Origin: Halomicrobium zhouii
Lineage (GTDB): Archaea; Halobacteriota; Halobacteria; Halobacteriales; Haloarculaceae
DNA: 64,000 nt
Assembly (NCBI RefSeq): GCF_900114435.1
Contig: NZ_FOZK01000003.1
Span: 62,001-126,000 of the forward strand
Direction: 5' to 3'
Part shown: piece by piece, positions 25,381-35,149 of the stretch
Layout of the letters: every line of letters starts with the position of its first letter
How positions within the stretch are numbered: position 1 is the stretch's first letter
Notes under the pieces: generated by a model
What the model was told of the DNA's origin: nothing
The model's input: only the letters and a program-made list of their open reading frames with translations
Database searches by the model: none
Position numbers and translations under genes: made by a program

Positions 25381-26061
25381 TTACACGGGGAGGAACTCGC
25401 GGACGGTCTTCGCGTACAGCGACGGCGCGCGGGACCTGGACCCACCGAGCGCGTCGACGAGCGCGTCGGTCGCGTCGTCCAGGACGCCCTTCCCGTGACC
25501 GACGAGGATCCGCTCGGGCGAGAGTCGACCGAGTTTCTTCGGCGGGAACAGCCGAAGCATGGGGTGGACACCGAGGCGCTCGGTTCCGCTCAGGAAGAAG
25601 TCGGCGGTGCCCAGCGCCTCGGGGACGACGAGCGTTCCGGTGTCTTCACCGTAGAGAGCCGCCTCCTGCCAGAACGGGAGGTCGACGACCTGGTGGACGC
25701 CGTACTCGGTGTCGCCCAGCTGGGCGTGGAGTGGTTCGATCGGTGCGTCGATCTTCTCCTCGACGCCGGACATCCACCGCGGGACGTGGACCGAGACGTC
25801 GTGGCGGTTCGCGACGACGTCGGCGTCACGCGTGTGGCGGTCGAGCAGGACGACGACGCCGGCGACGTCACCGAACTCGTCGAACAGGTCGTCGATCCCG
25901 TCGGCGTCGACCGGGTCCACGACCCAGACCTCGCCGTCGGCTTCCAGTGCGTGGCTGGCGCGTTGCATCTCCTCTTCCGGATGGGCCAGCCAGCCGACGC
26001 CGTGGTCCCAGCGGTCGATCTCGCGCCACGCCGTCGCGGGTCCGGACGCTTTCATCGTCAT
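25381..26061 (-). CDS. Metallo-beta-lactamase-fold-like protein, motif degenerate
   Basis: 226 residues. The order is that of the MBL fold: EVWVVDPVDADGIDDLF, VVVLLDRHTRDADVVANRHDVSVHVPRWM where HxHxDH would be, TLVVPEALGTADFF, and the late ERILVGHGKGV (like PGHG). The first zinc cluster is therefore altered to LLDRHTRDAD. It may be metal-independent or use a different pocket. Leaderless start ATG 26061 with TATAAAA at 26086-26092. Confidence 0.7.
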   Translation of the reverse strand: MTMKASGPATAWREIDRWDHGVGWLAHPEEEMQRASHALEADGEVWVVDPVDADGIDDLFDEFGDVAGVVVLLDRHTRDADVVANRHDVSVHVPRWMSGVEEKIDAPIEPLHAQLGDTEYGVHQVVDLPFWQEAALYGEDTGTLVVPEALGTADFFLSGTERLGVHPMLRLFPPKKLGRLSPERILVGHGKGVLDDATDALVDALGGSRSRAPSLYAKTVREFLPV

Positions 26062-26085
26062 GGGCGGACGTAGGCGCGTGAGACG

Positions 26086-26092
26086 TATAAAA
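26086..26092 (-). promoter_or_regulatory. TATA-like box for the MBL-like gene
   Basis: TATAAAA on the plus strand (TTTTATA on the coding strand), 28 bases from ATG 26061. Confidence 0.55.
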
Positions 26093-26192
26093 ACGGCGAG
26101 CGGAGCGGCACTGCGGCGGATGTCGCAACGGACGGAACCCGTACACGACCGTTCGGCCGAACGTCTTTCCGCCGACCAGTCGAAGGACACGT

Positions 26193-26879
26193 ATGCTCTC
26201 GACGCCGCGGTGGCTGGCGCTGGAGGTGAAATACCTCGACCGGGCCAGGTCGTTCTACGAGTCCGCACTCGGCCTTTCCGTCGTTCGCGAGGCCGAACAG
26301 GAGGTCGCCTACGACGTCGGTGGGCCCGAACTCCGGTTGCGGGCGCCCGGCGACGTCCCGCGGGGTGGCCTCCACACCCACTACGCGCTATCGATACCGA
26401 GTGGGGAGTACGACGACTGGTACGACCGCCTGGACGAGCGTTTCGACCTGGTCGAACACCGGTTCGGCGACGCCCGGTCGCTGTACTTCGACGATCCAGA
26501 CGGTCACTGCGTGGAACTCGCGGAGTCCGACGTCGACGGCCCCGGCGTCGTCGGACTGTTCGAGGTCGTCCTGGAGGTCGAGGAACTGGAACCGGCTCGC
26601 GTCTTCTACCAGCGCCTCGGCTTCGAACCGATCGACTACGGCGACGAGCGCCGGCGTGTGCGGATGACGGGCGGCGACGTCGACCTGGAGCTGTGGGAAC
26701 CGCAACTCGGCCTCGCCGACGGCCGCGGCGGCGTCCACGTCGACTGGGGCATCACCGCCGAAGACCCGACGATGACGGCGGACAGAGTGACCCGCGACGC
26801 GCAGTCTATCGACGAAACGGAAGCGGGGATCCGAATCCGGGACCCCGATGGCCACTACCTCACGCTCTGTGAAGAGTAG
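26193..26879 (+). CDS. Glyoxalase/VOC-superfamily protein, two repeats
   Basis: 228 residues with two VOC modules. The first spans ~5-115: ALEVKYLDRARSFYESALGLSVV, then THYALSIP, ending DDPDGHCVELAE. The second spans ~120-225: FEVVLEVEELEPARVFYQRLGF, ending IRDPDGHYLTLCEE. In dimer-like VOC enzymes the paired modules give one metal site; a His and Glu are present. It may be a dioxygenase or glyoxalase-type enzyme, substrate unknown. Confidence 0.9.
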   Translation: MLSTPRWLALEVKYLDRARSFYESALGLSVVREAEQEVAYDVGGPELRLRAPGDVPRGGLHTHYALSIPSGEYDDWYDRLDERFDLVEHRFGDARSLYFDDPDGHCVELAESDVDGPGVVGLFEVVLEVEELEPARVFYQRLGFEPIDYGDERRRVRMTGGDVDLELWEPQLGLADGRGGVHVDWGITAEDPTMTADRVTRDAQSIDETEAGIRIRDPDGHYLTLCEE

Positions 26880-26906
26880 ATAACGGAACCGGCCAGTCGG
26901 ATCGGT

Positions 26907-27212
26907 TCACTCCAGTCGGTCCCGGTCGATGACGACGCCGGGCGGCGTGACGACGAGGAATCCCCGGAAGTGCATCAGTTCGCCGCCGGCTTCCTTGACG
27001 TCGCGGGCGAACGTCGACGCGAGTTCGTTCAGGTCGCCGTCGACGTCGAGCACGAGCACCGAGCCGTCGTCTATCATGTCTAGCCACTCTTCCGGCGGTG
27101 TGGAGTCGTCCAGCACCGCCAGGACGACGCGGTTGCTCCCCTCTTCTCCCTCGTCTCCCTCGTCCATCTGGTCCTCCACGGCCTGCAGGTCCAGTCCCTC
27201 GAAGTCGCTCAT
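26907..27212 (-). CDS. Haloarchaeal DUF5779-like protein
   Basis: 101 residues: MSDFEGLDLQAVEDQMDEGDEG, then RVVLAVLDDSTPPEEWLDMIDDG and HFRGFLVVTPPGVVIDRDRLE. The C-terminal PPGV...D.DRL segment and overall length match a haloarchaea-restricted family I remember as DUF5779. Soluble, highly acidic, no catalytic motif. Confidence 0.82.
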   Translation of the reverse strand: MSDFEGLDLQAVEDQMDEGDEGEEGSNRVVLAVLDDSTPPEEWLDMIDDGSVLVLDVDGDLNELASTFARDVKEAGGELMHFRGFLVVTPPGVVIDRDRLE

Positions 27213-27308
27213 GGAAGGGTGGTAGCGGTGGACCGAGAAAAATCCTCCCCTGGCGAACCGAACTCGTCGATCCCGAGCGGACATCCGGGTCGTCGCGAAC
27301 TCGTCCGG

Positions 27309-27632
27309 TCAGTCGACCTTCCGCCAGGTGGGGTTCGTTTCGAGCCGAGACGCGTCGGGTTCGAAGTCTCTCAGGGCAGCGCCGTAGAACCGCTCTCTCC
27401 CGACCGGTGTGTGTAGCCTGAGGAGAACGGTCGCGCTCGTGACTCGGTAGACGGACAGTCTCCAGGGCGTTTCGACGTGCGACCAGGTGCCGTAACGGGT
27501 CGACTCGTCGTCGTCCACGATGCGGGAGCCGAGTTCCCAGCTCAACCGACTCAGATGCGGGATATCGAAGGGCACGACCGCCGGGAGGTCGGCCGCGTCG
27601 CCGCGTTCTCCCCGGGAGATATGGGCAGCCAT
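27309..27632 (-). CDS. Small conserved protein of unknown function (107 aa)
   Basis: Starts MAAHISRGERGDAADLPAVV; later PHLSRLSWELGSRIVDDDE, ETPWRLSVYRVTSATVLLRL, and a Pro/Trp-containing end. The composition is less acidic than neighbours. No motif recognised. Kept because the start has a plausible Met context and the frame is longer than random in this gap. Confidence 0.6.
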   Translation of the reverse strand: MAAHISRGERGDAADLPAVVPFDIPHLSRLSWELGSRIVDDDESTRYGTWSHVETPWRLSVYRVTSATVLLRLHTPVGRERFYGAALRDFEPDASRLETNPTWRKVD

Positions 27633-27782
27633 ACCACGACTGTAGACCGTCCCTCCTGAAAAACGTCGCTGTTTCCAGTCGGTGTGTCCGGAGTGACGTC
27701 CGAACGCTCTGCAGTCCGTGAGCGGCCCCAGGACTGTCCCGTTCCACGCCACCCCCTCTCACGCCCGGCGGTTCATGGGTAA

Positions 27783-27831
27783 CTTTAAATACGGCGAGGG
27801 GCCTGTACTCAAACGATTATGTCCAATCATA

Positions 27832-27833
<2 letters not shown>
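27783..27833 (+). promoter_or_regulatory. leuA promoter with palindrome at the start site
   Basis: CTTTAAATA (27783-27791) is the TATA-like box, so transcription should begin near 27813. Exactly there ATTATG (27816-27821) and CATAAT (27828-27833) form a 6-bp inverted repeat separated by TCCAAT and overlapping the leuA start codon. This is a candidate operator for the branched-chain cluster. Confidence 0.5.
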
Positions 27834-29043
<1,210 letters not shown>

Positions 29044-29177
29044 GATGACCTCCGTCGCGGATCCGACCGCCGGCCAGCCACTGGTGTGGGCGGTCGTGGT
29101 GAACGGACGGGACGCACCGCGGGGCGCGGTCCGGAGGCCCCGTCGAGCATCGGCTCGTCACGGCCTGTCACAGAAGC
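29044..29177. other. Region between leuA and the ilvB leader
   Basis: No convincing ORF; several GC-rich palindromes (e.g. CACCGCGGGGCGCGGTC). It precedes the ilvB leader promoter. I see nothing further. Confidence 0.4.
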
Positions 29178-29184
29178 CTTATTA
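29178..29184 (+). promoter_or_regulatory. TATA-like box upstream of the ilvB leader ORF
   Basis: CTTATTA, with its centre about 30 bases from ATG 29211, indicating an independent promoter for ilvB with a near-leaderless leader peptide. Confidence 0.6.
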
Positions 29185-29210
29185 CGGGTGCGGAACAGAA
29201 ATTCGTACTG

Positions 29211-29294
29211 ATGACGGCGCACGCTGCACGAAGGGGTCGCCCCGCCGGCAGCGGCGCACTCGTTCTCCTCGCGGGTATTGTAGGGGCGCTCTAG
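29211..29294 (+). CDS. Putative branched-chain leader peptide (27 aa)
   Basis: A 27-codon frame starting MTAHAARRGRPAGSG whose last 12 residues are ALVLLAGIVGAL: four Leu, two Val and one Ile, matching the products of the downstream ilv/leu genes. The start lies at the predicted transcription start, so it could be translated leaderlessly. In bacteria such peptides time ribosome stalling to control attenuation of ilv operons. The last third of the ORF overlaps one arm of the hairpin described at 29283-29298. It has no resemblance to a stable protein. Confidence 0.6.
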   Translation: MTAHAARRGRPAGSGALVLLAGIVGAL

Positions 29295-29298
29295 CCCC
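29233..29298 (+). promoter_or_regulatory. Alternative GGGG/CCCC hairpins across the leader
   Basis: Segment 1 GGGG (29233-29236) can pair with CCCC (29240-29243). Segment 3 GGGGC (29283-29287) can pair with GCCCC (29294-29298). CGCCCC (29238-29243) can instead pair with GGGGCG (29283-29288). The two states are exclusive, as in a 1:2/3:4 versus 2:3 attenuator. The region after the second hairpin is pyrimidine-rich but lacks a T run, so if control exists it may be at translation rather than termination. Confidence 0.45.
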
Positions 29299-29359
29299 GC
29301 ACACACCACTCTCTCCGCGACGTCGTACCGGCCTTTCACGAACACAGGAGGATCTAGCA

Positions 29360-29422
29360 ATGAACGGACACAGCACGGCACCGAGGTATCGAGGACAGAC
29401 CAGACGGGGTGAGCGCCGATGA
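29360..29422 (+). CDS. Second leader ORF, coupled to ilvB
   Basis: 20-codon frame MNGHSTAPRYRGQTRRGERR with its own Shine-Dalgarno AGGAGGATCT (29347-29356). Its stop overlaps the ilvB start in ATGA. Arg-rich, not branched-chain-rich; it probably serves translational coupling of ilvB rather than a protein product. Confidence 0.45.
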   Translation: MNGHSTAPRYRGQTRRGERR

Positions 29423-31182
29423 GCGAAGGCGCGCCCGTCCAGCAAGAGGACGAGACGGAAGCCGAGGAATCGGCGACCGGGGACAAGCCGGTCGAGACCG
29501 GCGCAGAGTCCGTCGTCCGCGCGCTCGAGAACGCCGGCGCCGAGTACGTCTTCGGCGTCCAGGGCGGGGCGATCATGCCCGTCTACGACGCGCTGTACGA
29601 CTCAGACATGACGCACGTGACGATGGCCCACGAACAGGGCGCCTCGCACGCCGCGGACGCCTACGGCATCGTCTCCGGTGAACCCGGCGTCTGCTTCGCG
29701 ACGTCCGGGCCGGGGGCGACGAACCTGATCACCGGCATCGCGGACGCGAACATGGACTCGGACCCCATGATCGCGCTGACCGGCCAGGTCCCGACGGACT
29801 TCGTCGGGAACGACGCCTTCCAGGAGACGGACACGGTGGGAATCTCCCAGCCCGTCACGAAACACAGCTACTTCGCAAACGACGCCGACACCGTCGGCTT
29901 CGACGTCAGCGAGGCGTTCGCGCTCGCCGACGAGGGCCGCCAGGGTCCGACGCTCGTCGACCTGCCGAAGGACGTCACGCAGGGCGAGACCGACGTCCAG
30001 CCGGGCGAACCGAAAGCGCCCGACACGTACCACCCGCCCGAGGAGGCCGACGACGCGGACGTCCAGGAGGCCGCCGACGCGCTTGCGGCCGCGGACCGCC
30101 CGGTCATCCTCTCTGGCGGCGGCGTGATCAAGGCGAACGCCTCGAACGCGCTCCGGGACTTCGCCATCGACTACGAGATTCCGGTGATGACGACGATGCC
30201 CGGCATCGGGAGCTTCCCAGAGGACCACGAGCTCTCTCTGGAGTGGGCGGGCATGCACGGCACCGGCTACGCCAACATGGCCGTCACCAACACCGACTGC
30301 CTGCTGGCCATCGGGACGCGCTTCGACGACCGCCTGACCGGCGGCGTCGACTCGTTCGCGCCCGACGCCGAGGTCATCCACGTCGACATCGACCCGGCCG
30401 AGATATCGAAGAACATCCACGCCGACTACCCGCTGATCGGCGACGCGAAGGCAGTGCTCAGGCAGCTGTACGACGCGATGCCGAGCGCGCCCGACTGTGA
30501 CGAGTGGCGCGAGCAGTGCCAGACCTGGAAGGCCGAGTACCCGATGGAGTACGAGACGCCCGACGACGAGCCCCTCAAACCGCAGTACGTCGTCGAGAAG
30601 TTCTCCGAGGTGACGCCGGACGACACCATCGTCACCACCGGCGTCGGCCAGCACCAGATGTGGGCCAGCCAGTTCTGGACCTACAGCGAGCCCCGGACCT
30701 GGGTCTCCAGCCACGGGCTGGGGACGATGGGCTACGGCGTGCCTTCGGCCATCGGTGCCAAGCTCGCCGCGCCCGACCAGGAGGTCGTCTGCTTCGACGG
30801 CGACGGTTCCTTCCTGATGACGGTCCAGGGCCTCTCCGTCGCCGTCCGGGAGAACCTGGACATCACCTACGTCGTCCTCAACAACGAGGCCGTCGGGATG
30901 GTGCGCCAGTGGCAGGACGGGTTCTACGAGGGTCGCCGCATGGCCTCGGAGTACCCGTGGATCCCCGAGTTCGACAAGCTCGCGGAGGCCTTCGGCGCCC
31001 AGGGCTTCCGGCTCGAGGACTACGACGACGTCGAGGAGACCATCGAGGCCGCCCGCGAGTACGACGGCCCGTCGGTCATCGACGCCATCATCGACCCCGC
31101 GGAGAACGTCTACCCGATGGTTCCCAGCGGCGGAGACAACGGACTGTTCGCGCTGAACGAAGACCACTTGGATCAACTATGA
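29419..31182 (+). CDS. ilvB: Acetolactate synthase large subunit
   Basis: Thiamine-diphosphate enzyme making 2-acetolactate or 2-aceto-2-hydroxybutyrate, the first common branched-chain step. The 587 residues hold the three TPP-family domains: the catalytic Glu in HEQGASHAADAYG (~75), FAD-domain region (residues ~210-370), and the ThDP motif FDGDGSFLMTVQGL...LNNEAVGMVRQW (~450-500). A ~35-residue Glu/Asp-rich N-terminal extension is added. It overlaps ilvN by 4 bases. Expression is likely under the leader described upstream. Confidence 0.97.
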   Translation: MSEGAPVQQEDETEAEESATGDKPVETGAESVVRALENAGAEYVFGVQGGAIMPVYDALYDSDMTHVTMAHEQGASHAADAYGIVSGEPGVCFATSGPGATNLITGIADANMDSDPMIALTGQVPTDFVGNDAFQETDTVGISQPVTKHSYFANDADTVGFDVSEAFALADEGRQGPTLVDLPKDVTQGETDVQPGEPKAPDTYHPPEEADDADVQEAADALAAADRPVILSGGGVIKANASNALRDFAIDYEIPVMTTMPGIGSFPEDHELSLEWAGMHGTGYANMAVTNTDCLLAIGTRFDDRLTGGVDSFAPDAEVIHVDIDPAEISKNIHADYPLIGDAKAVLRQLYDAMPSAPDCDEWREQCQTWKAEYPMEYETPDDEPLKPQYVVEKFSEVTPDDTIVTTGVGQHQMWASQFWTYSEPRTWVSSHGLGTMGYGVPSAIGAKLAAPDQEVVCFDGDGSFLMTVQGLSVAVRENLDITYVVLNNEAVGMVRQWQDGFYEGRRMASEYPWIPEFDKLAEAFGAQGFRLEDYDDVEETIEAAREYDGPSVIDAIIDPAENVYPMVPSGGDNGLFALNEDHLDQL

Positions 31183-31781
31183 GCGGCGGAGGAATGCCAG
31201 GGCCGGCCCCGGACGAACGGATGCGTCCGGAGGGCCGGCGCAACACGCAAGGTATCAGGATCGACCCCGAAGCCGAGGCGACCCACCAGCCCCGACAGGC
31301 GGTGCTCTCGGCGCTCGTGAGACACGAACCCGGCGTCCTCTCGGAGGTATCGAGCCTCTTCAGCCGGCGCCAGTTCAACATCGAGAGCCTCACCGTCGGA
31401 CCGACGGTGGACCGCGACGTCGCCCGGATGACCATCGTCATCGAGGAGCCCGACCCGGGCGTCCAGCAGGCCAAGAAGCAACTGGAGAAGCTGGTGCCGA
31501 CCGTCTCGGTCGAAGAGCTCGAACCCGAGGCCACCCGGCGGGAGCTCGCCCTCATCAAGGTGAACGGCGAGAAGCCCGACGACGTCCAGGCCGTCGCCGA
31601 CATGTACGGCGGCCAGGCCGTCGACGTGACGACCGACACGGTGACCGTGGAGCTGACCGGCAGCCAGCAGAAGATAGACGCGGCCGTCGACGCCTTCCAG
31701 CAGTTCGACGTGCAGGAAGTCGTCCGGACCGGAACCGCAGCACTTGAGAGAGGGGCGGACACACTCGAAACTGATGACTGA
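31179..31781 (+). CDS. ilvN: Acetolactate synthase small (regulatory) subunit
   Basis: 200 residues. The N-terminal ACT domain ([22 protein letters not shown], ~40-115) binds valine and sets feedback on IlvB. A second C-terminal domain ([24 protein letters not shown]...) completes the bacterial-type subunit. The N-terminus carries a ~35-residue Gly/Arg/Pro-rich extension ([20 protein letters not shown]). The start overlaps ilvB by 4 bases and the end overlaps ilvC by 8. Confidence 0.96.
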   Translation: MSGGGMPGPAPDERMRPEGRRNTQGIRIDPEAEATHQPRQAVLSALVRHEPGVLSEVSSLFSRRQFNIESLTVGPTVDRDVARMTIVIEEPDPGVQQAKKQLEKLVPTVSVEELEPEATRRELALIKVNGEKPDDVQAVADMYGGQAVDVTTDTVTVELTGSQQKIDAAVDAFQQFDVQEVVRTGTAALERGADTLETDD

Positions 31782-32823
31782 CGAATTCACTACCGAAGTC
31801 TACTACGACGACGACGCGGACGAAGCACAGCTGGCCGACAAGACGGTCGCGGTACTTGGCTACGGCAGCCAGGGCCACGCCCACGCGCTCAACCTCCACG
31901 ACAGCGGGGTCGACGTGGTCGTCGGCCTGCGAGAGAGCTCCTCGTCGCGCGCGGCGGCCGAGGACGAGGGCCTGACCGTGGCGACGCCGAGCGAGGCGGC
32001 CGCCCAGGCGGACATCGTCTCCGTGCTGGTCCCCGACACGGTCCAGCCCGCCGTCTTCGAGGAGATCGTCGACGAACTCGACGAGGGCGACACGCTGCAG
32101 TTCGCCCACGGGTTCAACATCCAGTACAACCAGATCCAGCCCCCGGAGCACGTCGACGTGACGATGGTCGCGCCGAAGTCGCCAGGTCACCTCGTCCGCC
32201 GGAACTACGAGAAGGACCAGGGGACGCCCGGCCTCATCGCCGTCTACCAGAACGTCTCCGGCGACGCCAAGGACGAGGCGCTGGCCTACGCGAAGGGCAT
32301 CGGCTGCACCCGCGCGGGCGTCATCGAGACGACGTTCCAGGAGGAGGTCGAGACCGACCTGTTCGGCGAACAGGCCGTCCTCTGTGGCGGCGTCACGAGC
32401 CTGGTCAAGCACGGCTACGAGACGCTCGTCGACGCCGGCTACAGCCCGGAGATGGCCTACTTCGAGTGCATGAACGAGCTCAAGCTCATCGTCGACCTGA
32501 TGTACGAGGGCGGGCTCGGCGAGATGTGGGACTCCGTCTCCGACACGGCCGAATACGGCGGCCTCACCAAGGGCGACGACATCGTCGACGACCACGCACG
32601 GGAGAAGATGGAGGAGGCTCTCGAAGACGTCCAGTCCGGCCGTTTCGCCCAGGAGTGGATCACCGAGAACCAGGCCGGCCGCCCGAGCTACACGCAGCTC
32701 CGCCAGGCCGAGAAGAACCACGAGATCGAGGACGTCGGCGAGAAGCTGCGAGACCTGTTCGCGTGGGCCGAGGAGGACAGCGAGTCCGAGGACGACGAAC
32801 AGACGAGAGTGAACGCGGACTGA
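31774..32823 (+). CDS. ilvC: Ketol-acid reductoisomerase
   Basis: Class I enzyme converting acetolactate to 2,3-dihydroxyisovalerate with NADPH and Mg. The nucleotide motif [12 protein letters not shown] (~30) is followed by [15 protein letters not shown], whose Arg/Ser residues select NADPH. Metal-binding Asp/Glu residues are in [13 protein letters not shown] and [17 protein letters not shown]. 349 residues with an acidic C-terminal tail. Start ATG 31774 overlaps the end of ilvN. Confidence 0.98.
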   Translation: MTDEFTTEVYYDDDADEAQLADKTVAVLGYGSQGHAHALNLHDSGVDVVVGLRESSSSRAAAEDEGLTVATPSEAAAQADIVSVLVPDTVQPAVFEEIVDELDEGDTLQFAHGFNIQYNQIQPPEHVDVTMVAPKSPGHLVRRNYEKDQGTPGLIAVYQNVSGDAKDEALAYAKGIGCTRAGVIETTFQEEVETDLFGEQAVLCGGVTSLVKHGYETLVDAGYSPEMAYFECMNELKLIVDLMYEGGLGEMWDSVSDTAEYGGLTKGDDIVDDHAREKMEEALEDVQSGRFAQEWITENQAGRPSYTQLRQAEKNHEIEDVGEKLRDLFAWAEEDSESEDDEQTRVNAD

Positions 32824-32827
32824 GACT

Positions 32828-33064
32828 ATGAGCAACATGCAAGACGTGGACCACACCCATCCACACACGGACGAACCGTTCGGCGCGGCGTTCCGGCGCG
32901 GCCCGGACGTGGCCGCTGACGGTGGCGAGCGTACCGGTTCGGAATCGACAGACGAACAGCAGACGGACGACGAGGCCATGGAAGACGTCGACCACGAGTC
33001 CCCGACCGAAGGCGCCAATCGCACCTTCGAGCGCGGGACAGAGGGTCGGGACGAGTCAGTATGA
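32828..33064 (+). CDS. Conserved small acidic ORF between ilvC and leuC
   Basis: 78 residues: [19 protein letters not shown], then [14 protein letters not shown] and an Asp/Glu-rich tail. A His-rich N-terminal motif (DHTHPHTD) could bind metal. The gene overlaps leuC by 4 bases (ATGA) and follows ilvC by 4, so it is co-translated. I recall an equivalent small ORF at this place in other haloarchaeal ilv-leu clusters, suggesting a role in the pathway, but none is known. Confidence 0.82.
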   Translation: MSNMQDVDHTHPHTDEPFGAAFRRGPDVAADGGERTGSESTDEQQTDDEAMEDVDHESPTEGANRTFERGTEGRDESV

Positions 33065-34482
33065 GTTCGGGAACCCTCTACGACAAGGTCTGGGACCGGC
33101 ACAAGGTGACGACCCTGCCCAACGGCCAGGACCAGCTGTTCGTGGGGCTGCACCTCATCCACGAGGTCACCAGCCCGCAGGCCTTCGGCATGCTCCGGGA
33201 GCGCGACATCGAGGTCGCCCGACCGGACCTGACGCTGGCGACGGTGGACCACATCGTGCCCACCGCCGACCAGTCCCGGCCCTACTCGGACGACGCCGCG
33301 GAGAACATGATGTCCGAACTCGAGGAGAACGTCCGCGACGCGGGCATCGAGTTCCTGGACCCGCCGTCGGGCGAACAGGGCATCGTCCACGTCGTCGGCC
33401 CGGAGCAGGGGATCACCCAGCCCGGCAAGACCATCGTCTGCGGCGACAGCCACACCTCCACCCACGGCGCCTTCGGCGCGCTTGCGTTCGGGATCGGGAC
33501 GAGCCAGATCCGCGACGTCCTGGCCACCCAGACCATCGCGATGGAGAAACAGAAAGTGCGAAAGATCCAGGTCGACGGCGAACTCGGCGAGGGCGTCGAG
33601 GCCAAGGACGTCATCCTGGAGATCATCCGCCGCCTCGGCACCGAGGGCGGCGTCGGCTACGTCTACGAGTACGCCGGCGAGGCCATCGAGACCCTCGACA
33701 TGGAAGGGCGGATGTCCATCTGCAACATGTCCATCGAGGGCGGCGCTCGCGCGGGCTACGTCAACCCCGACGAGACTACTTACGAGTGGATGAAGCAGAC
33801 GGACTTCTTCCAGGAGAACCCCGAGAAGTTCGACGAGCTCGAGCCCTACTGGGAGTCCATCCGGAGCGACGAGGACGCCGAGTACGACGACGTCGTCCAC
33901 ATCGACGCCGCCGAACTGGACCCGGTCGTCACCTGGGGCACCACCCCGGGCCAGGGCATCGGCATCCACGACCCCATCCCCGCGCCGGAGGACCTTCCCG
34001 AGGACAAGCAGGACACGGCACGGCGCGCGCAGAAGCACATGCGCGTCGAACCCGGCGAGTCGATGGAGGGCTACGACATCGACGTCGCGTTCCTCGGCTC
34101 GTGTACGAACGCGCGCCTGCCCGACCTGCGACGCGCCGCGCGCATCGTCGAGGGCCGCGAGGTCCACGACGACGTCCGCGCGCTGGTCGTCCCCGGCAGC
34201 CAGCGCGTCCAGAGACAGGCCGAGGAGGAAGGCCTCAAGGACGTCTTCGAGGCGGCCGGCTTCGACTGGCGCAACGCCGGCTGTTCGATGTGTCTCGGCA
34301 TGAACGAGGACCAGCTGGAGGGCGACGAGGCGTGTGCCTCCTCGTCGAACCGCAACTTCGTCGGCCGCCAGGGGAGCAAGGACGGCCGCACCGTCCTGAT
34401 GAACCCCCGGATGGTCGCTGCCGCGGCGATCACCGGCGAGGTCTCTGACGTGCGCGACCTGGAGGAGGTGCAAGTAGCATGA
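33061..34482 (+). CDS. leuC: 3-isopropylmalate dehydratase large subunit
   Basis: Aconitase-family Fe-S enzyme. 473 residues, bacterial-type LeuC length. Fe-S ligands are Cys in [14 protein letters not shown] and [12 protein letters not shown], with substrate segments [20 protein letters not shown] (~120) and [25 protein letters not shown] near the C-terminus. It is overlapped by 4 bases with leuD. Confidence 0.97.
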   Translation: MSSGTLYDKVWDRHKVTTLPNGQDQLFVGLHLIHEVTSPQAFGMLRERDIEVARPDLTLATVDHIVPTADQSRPYSDDAAENMMSELEENVRDAGIEFLDPPSGEQGIVHVVGPEQGITQPGKTIVCGDSHTSTHGAFGALAFGIGTSQIRDVLATQTIAMEKQKVRKIQVDGELGEGVEAKDVILEIIRRLGTEGGVGYVYEYAGEAIETLDMEGRMSICNMSIEGGARAGYVNPDETTYEWMKQTDFFQENPEKFDELEPYWESIRSDEDAEYDDVVHIDAAELDPVVTWGTTPGQGIGIHDPIPAPEDLPEDKQDTARRAQKHMRVEPGESMEGYDIDVAFLGSCTNARLPDLRRAARIVEGREVHDDVRALVVPGSQRVQRQAEEEGLKDVFEAAGFDWRNAGCSMCLGMNEDQLEGDEACASSSNRNFVGRQGSKDGRTVLMNPRMVAAAAITGEVSDVRDLEEVQVA

Positions 34483-35096
34483 CGGACCCGACTGAAGAGA
34501 TTCCGGAGGTCGACTACGTCGAGGGGACGGGCGTCCCCGTCCGCGGGAACGACATCGACACGGACCAGATCATCCCGGCGCGGTTCATGAAGGTCGTCAC
34601 CTTCGACGGCCTGGGCGAGTTCGCCTTCTTCGACCTGCGGTTCGACGACGACGACCAGGAGAAAGAACACACGTTCAACGAGGAGCGCTTCCAGGACGCC
34701 AACGTGATGGTCGTCAACGCGAACTTCGGCTGTGGCTCCTCGCGCGAGCACGCGCCCCAGGCCCTGATGCGCTGGGGCATCGACGCCATCATCGGTGAGT
34801 CCTTCGCCGAAATCTTCGCGGGCAACTGCCTCGCGCTCGGTATCCCGACCGTCACTGCCGACCACGAGACCATCAACGAACTCCAGCAGTGGGTCGACGA
34901 CAACCCGGACGGGAAACTCGAAGTCGACGTCGCCGAGGAGACCGTCCGCTACGGCGACGAGTCGGTCAGCGTCTCTGTCGACGACGCCCAGCGCCAGGCC
35001 CTCGTCGAGGGCATCTGGGACACGACGGCGCTGATGAAGGCCAACCGGAACGCCATCGACGAGACGGCCGGGTCGCTGCCGTACGTCGACTCCTGA
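34479..35096 (+). CDS. leuD: 3-isopropylmalate dehydratase small subunit
   Basis: 205-residue swivel subunit. [23 protein letters not shown] is the N-terminal signature, and [33 protein letters not shown] is the substrate loop. It is the last gene before the ilv-leu run is interrupted. Overlaps leuC at the start. Confidence 0.97.
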   Translation: MTDPTEEIPEVDYVEGTGVPVRGNDIDTDQIIPARFMKVVTFDGLGEFAFFDLRFDDDDQEKEHTFNEERFQDANVMVVNANFGCGSSREHAPQALMRWGIDAIIGESFAEIFAGNCLALGIPTVTADHETINELQQWVDDNPDGKLEVDVAEETVRYGDESVSVSVDDAQRQALVEGIWDTTALMKANRNAIDETAGSLPYVDS

Positions 35097-35149
35097 TCTG
35101 ATCGCCGTCGCTCGCGGGATCTCGTTTTGTGGACCGTCGCAGTTCGCAG

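Noticed and set aside
31555-34473. 972-residue open frame on the minus strand across ilvC/leuC
   Set aside because: It is a shadow of high-GC coding genes: third-position bias belongs to the plus-strand frames, and the composition (Val/Asp/Arg repeats) has no recognisable motif.
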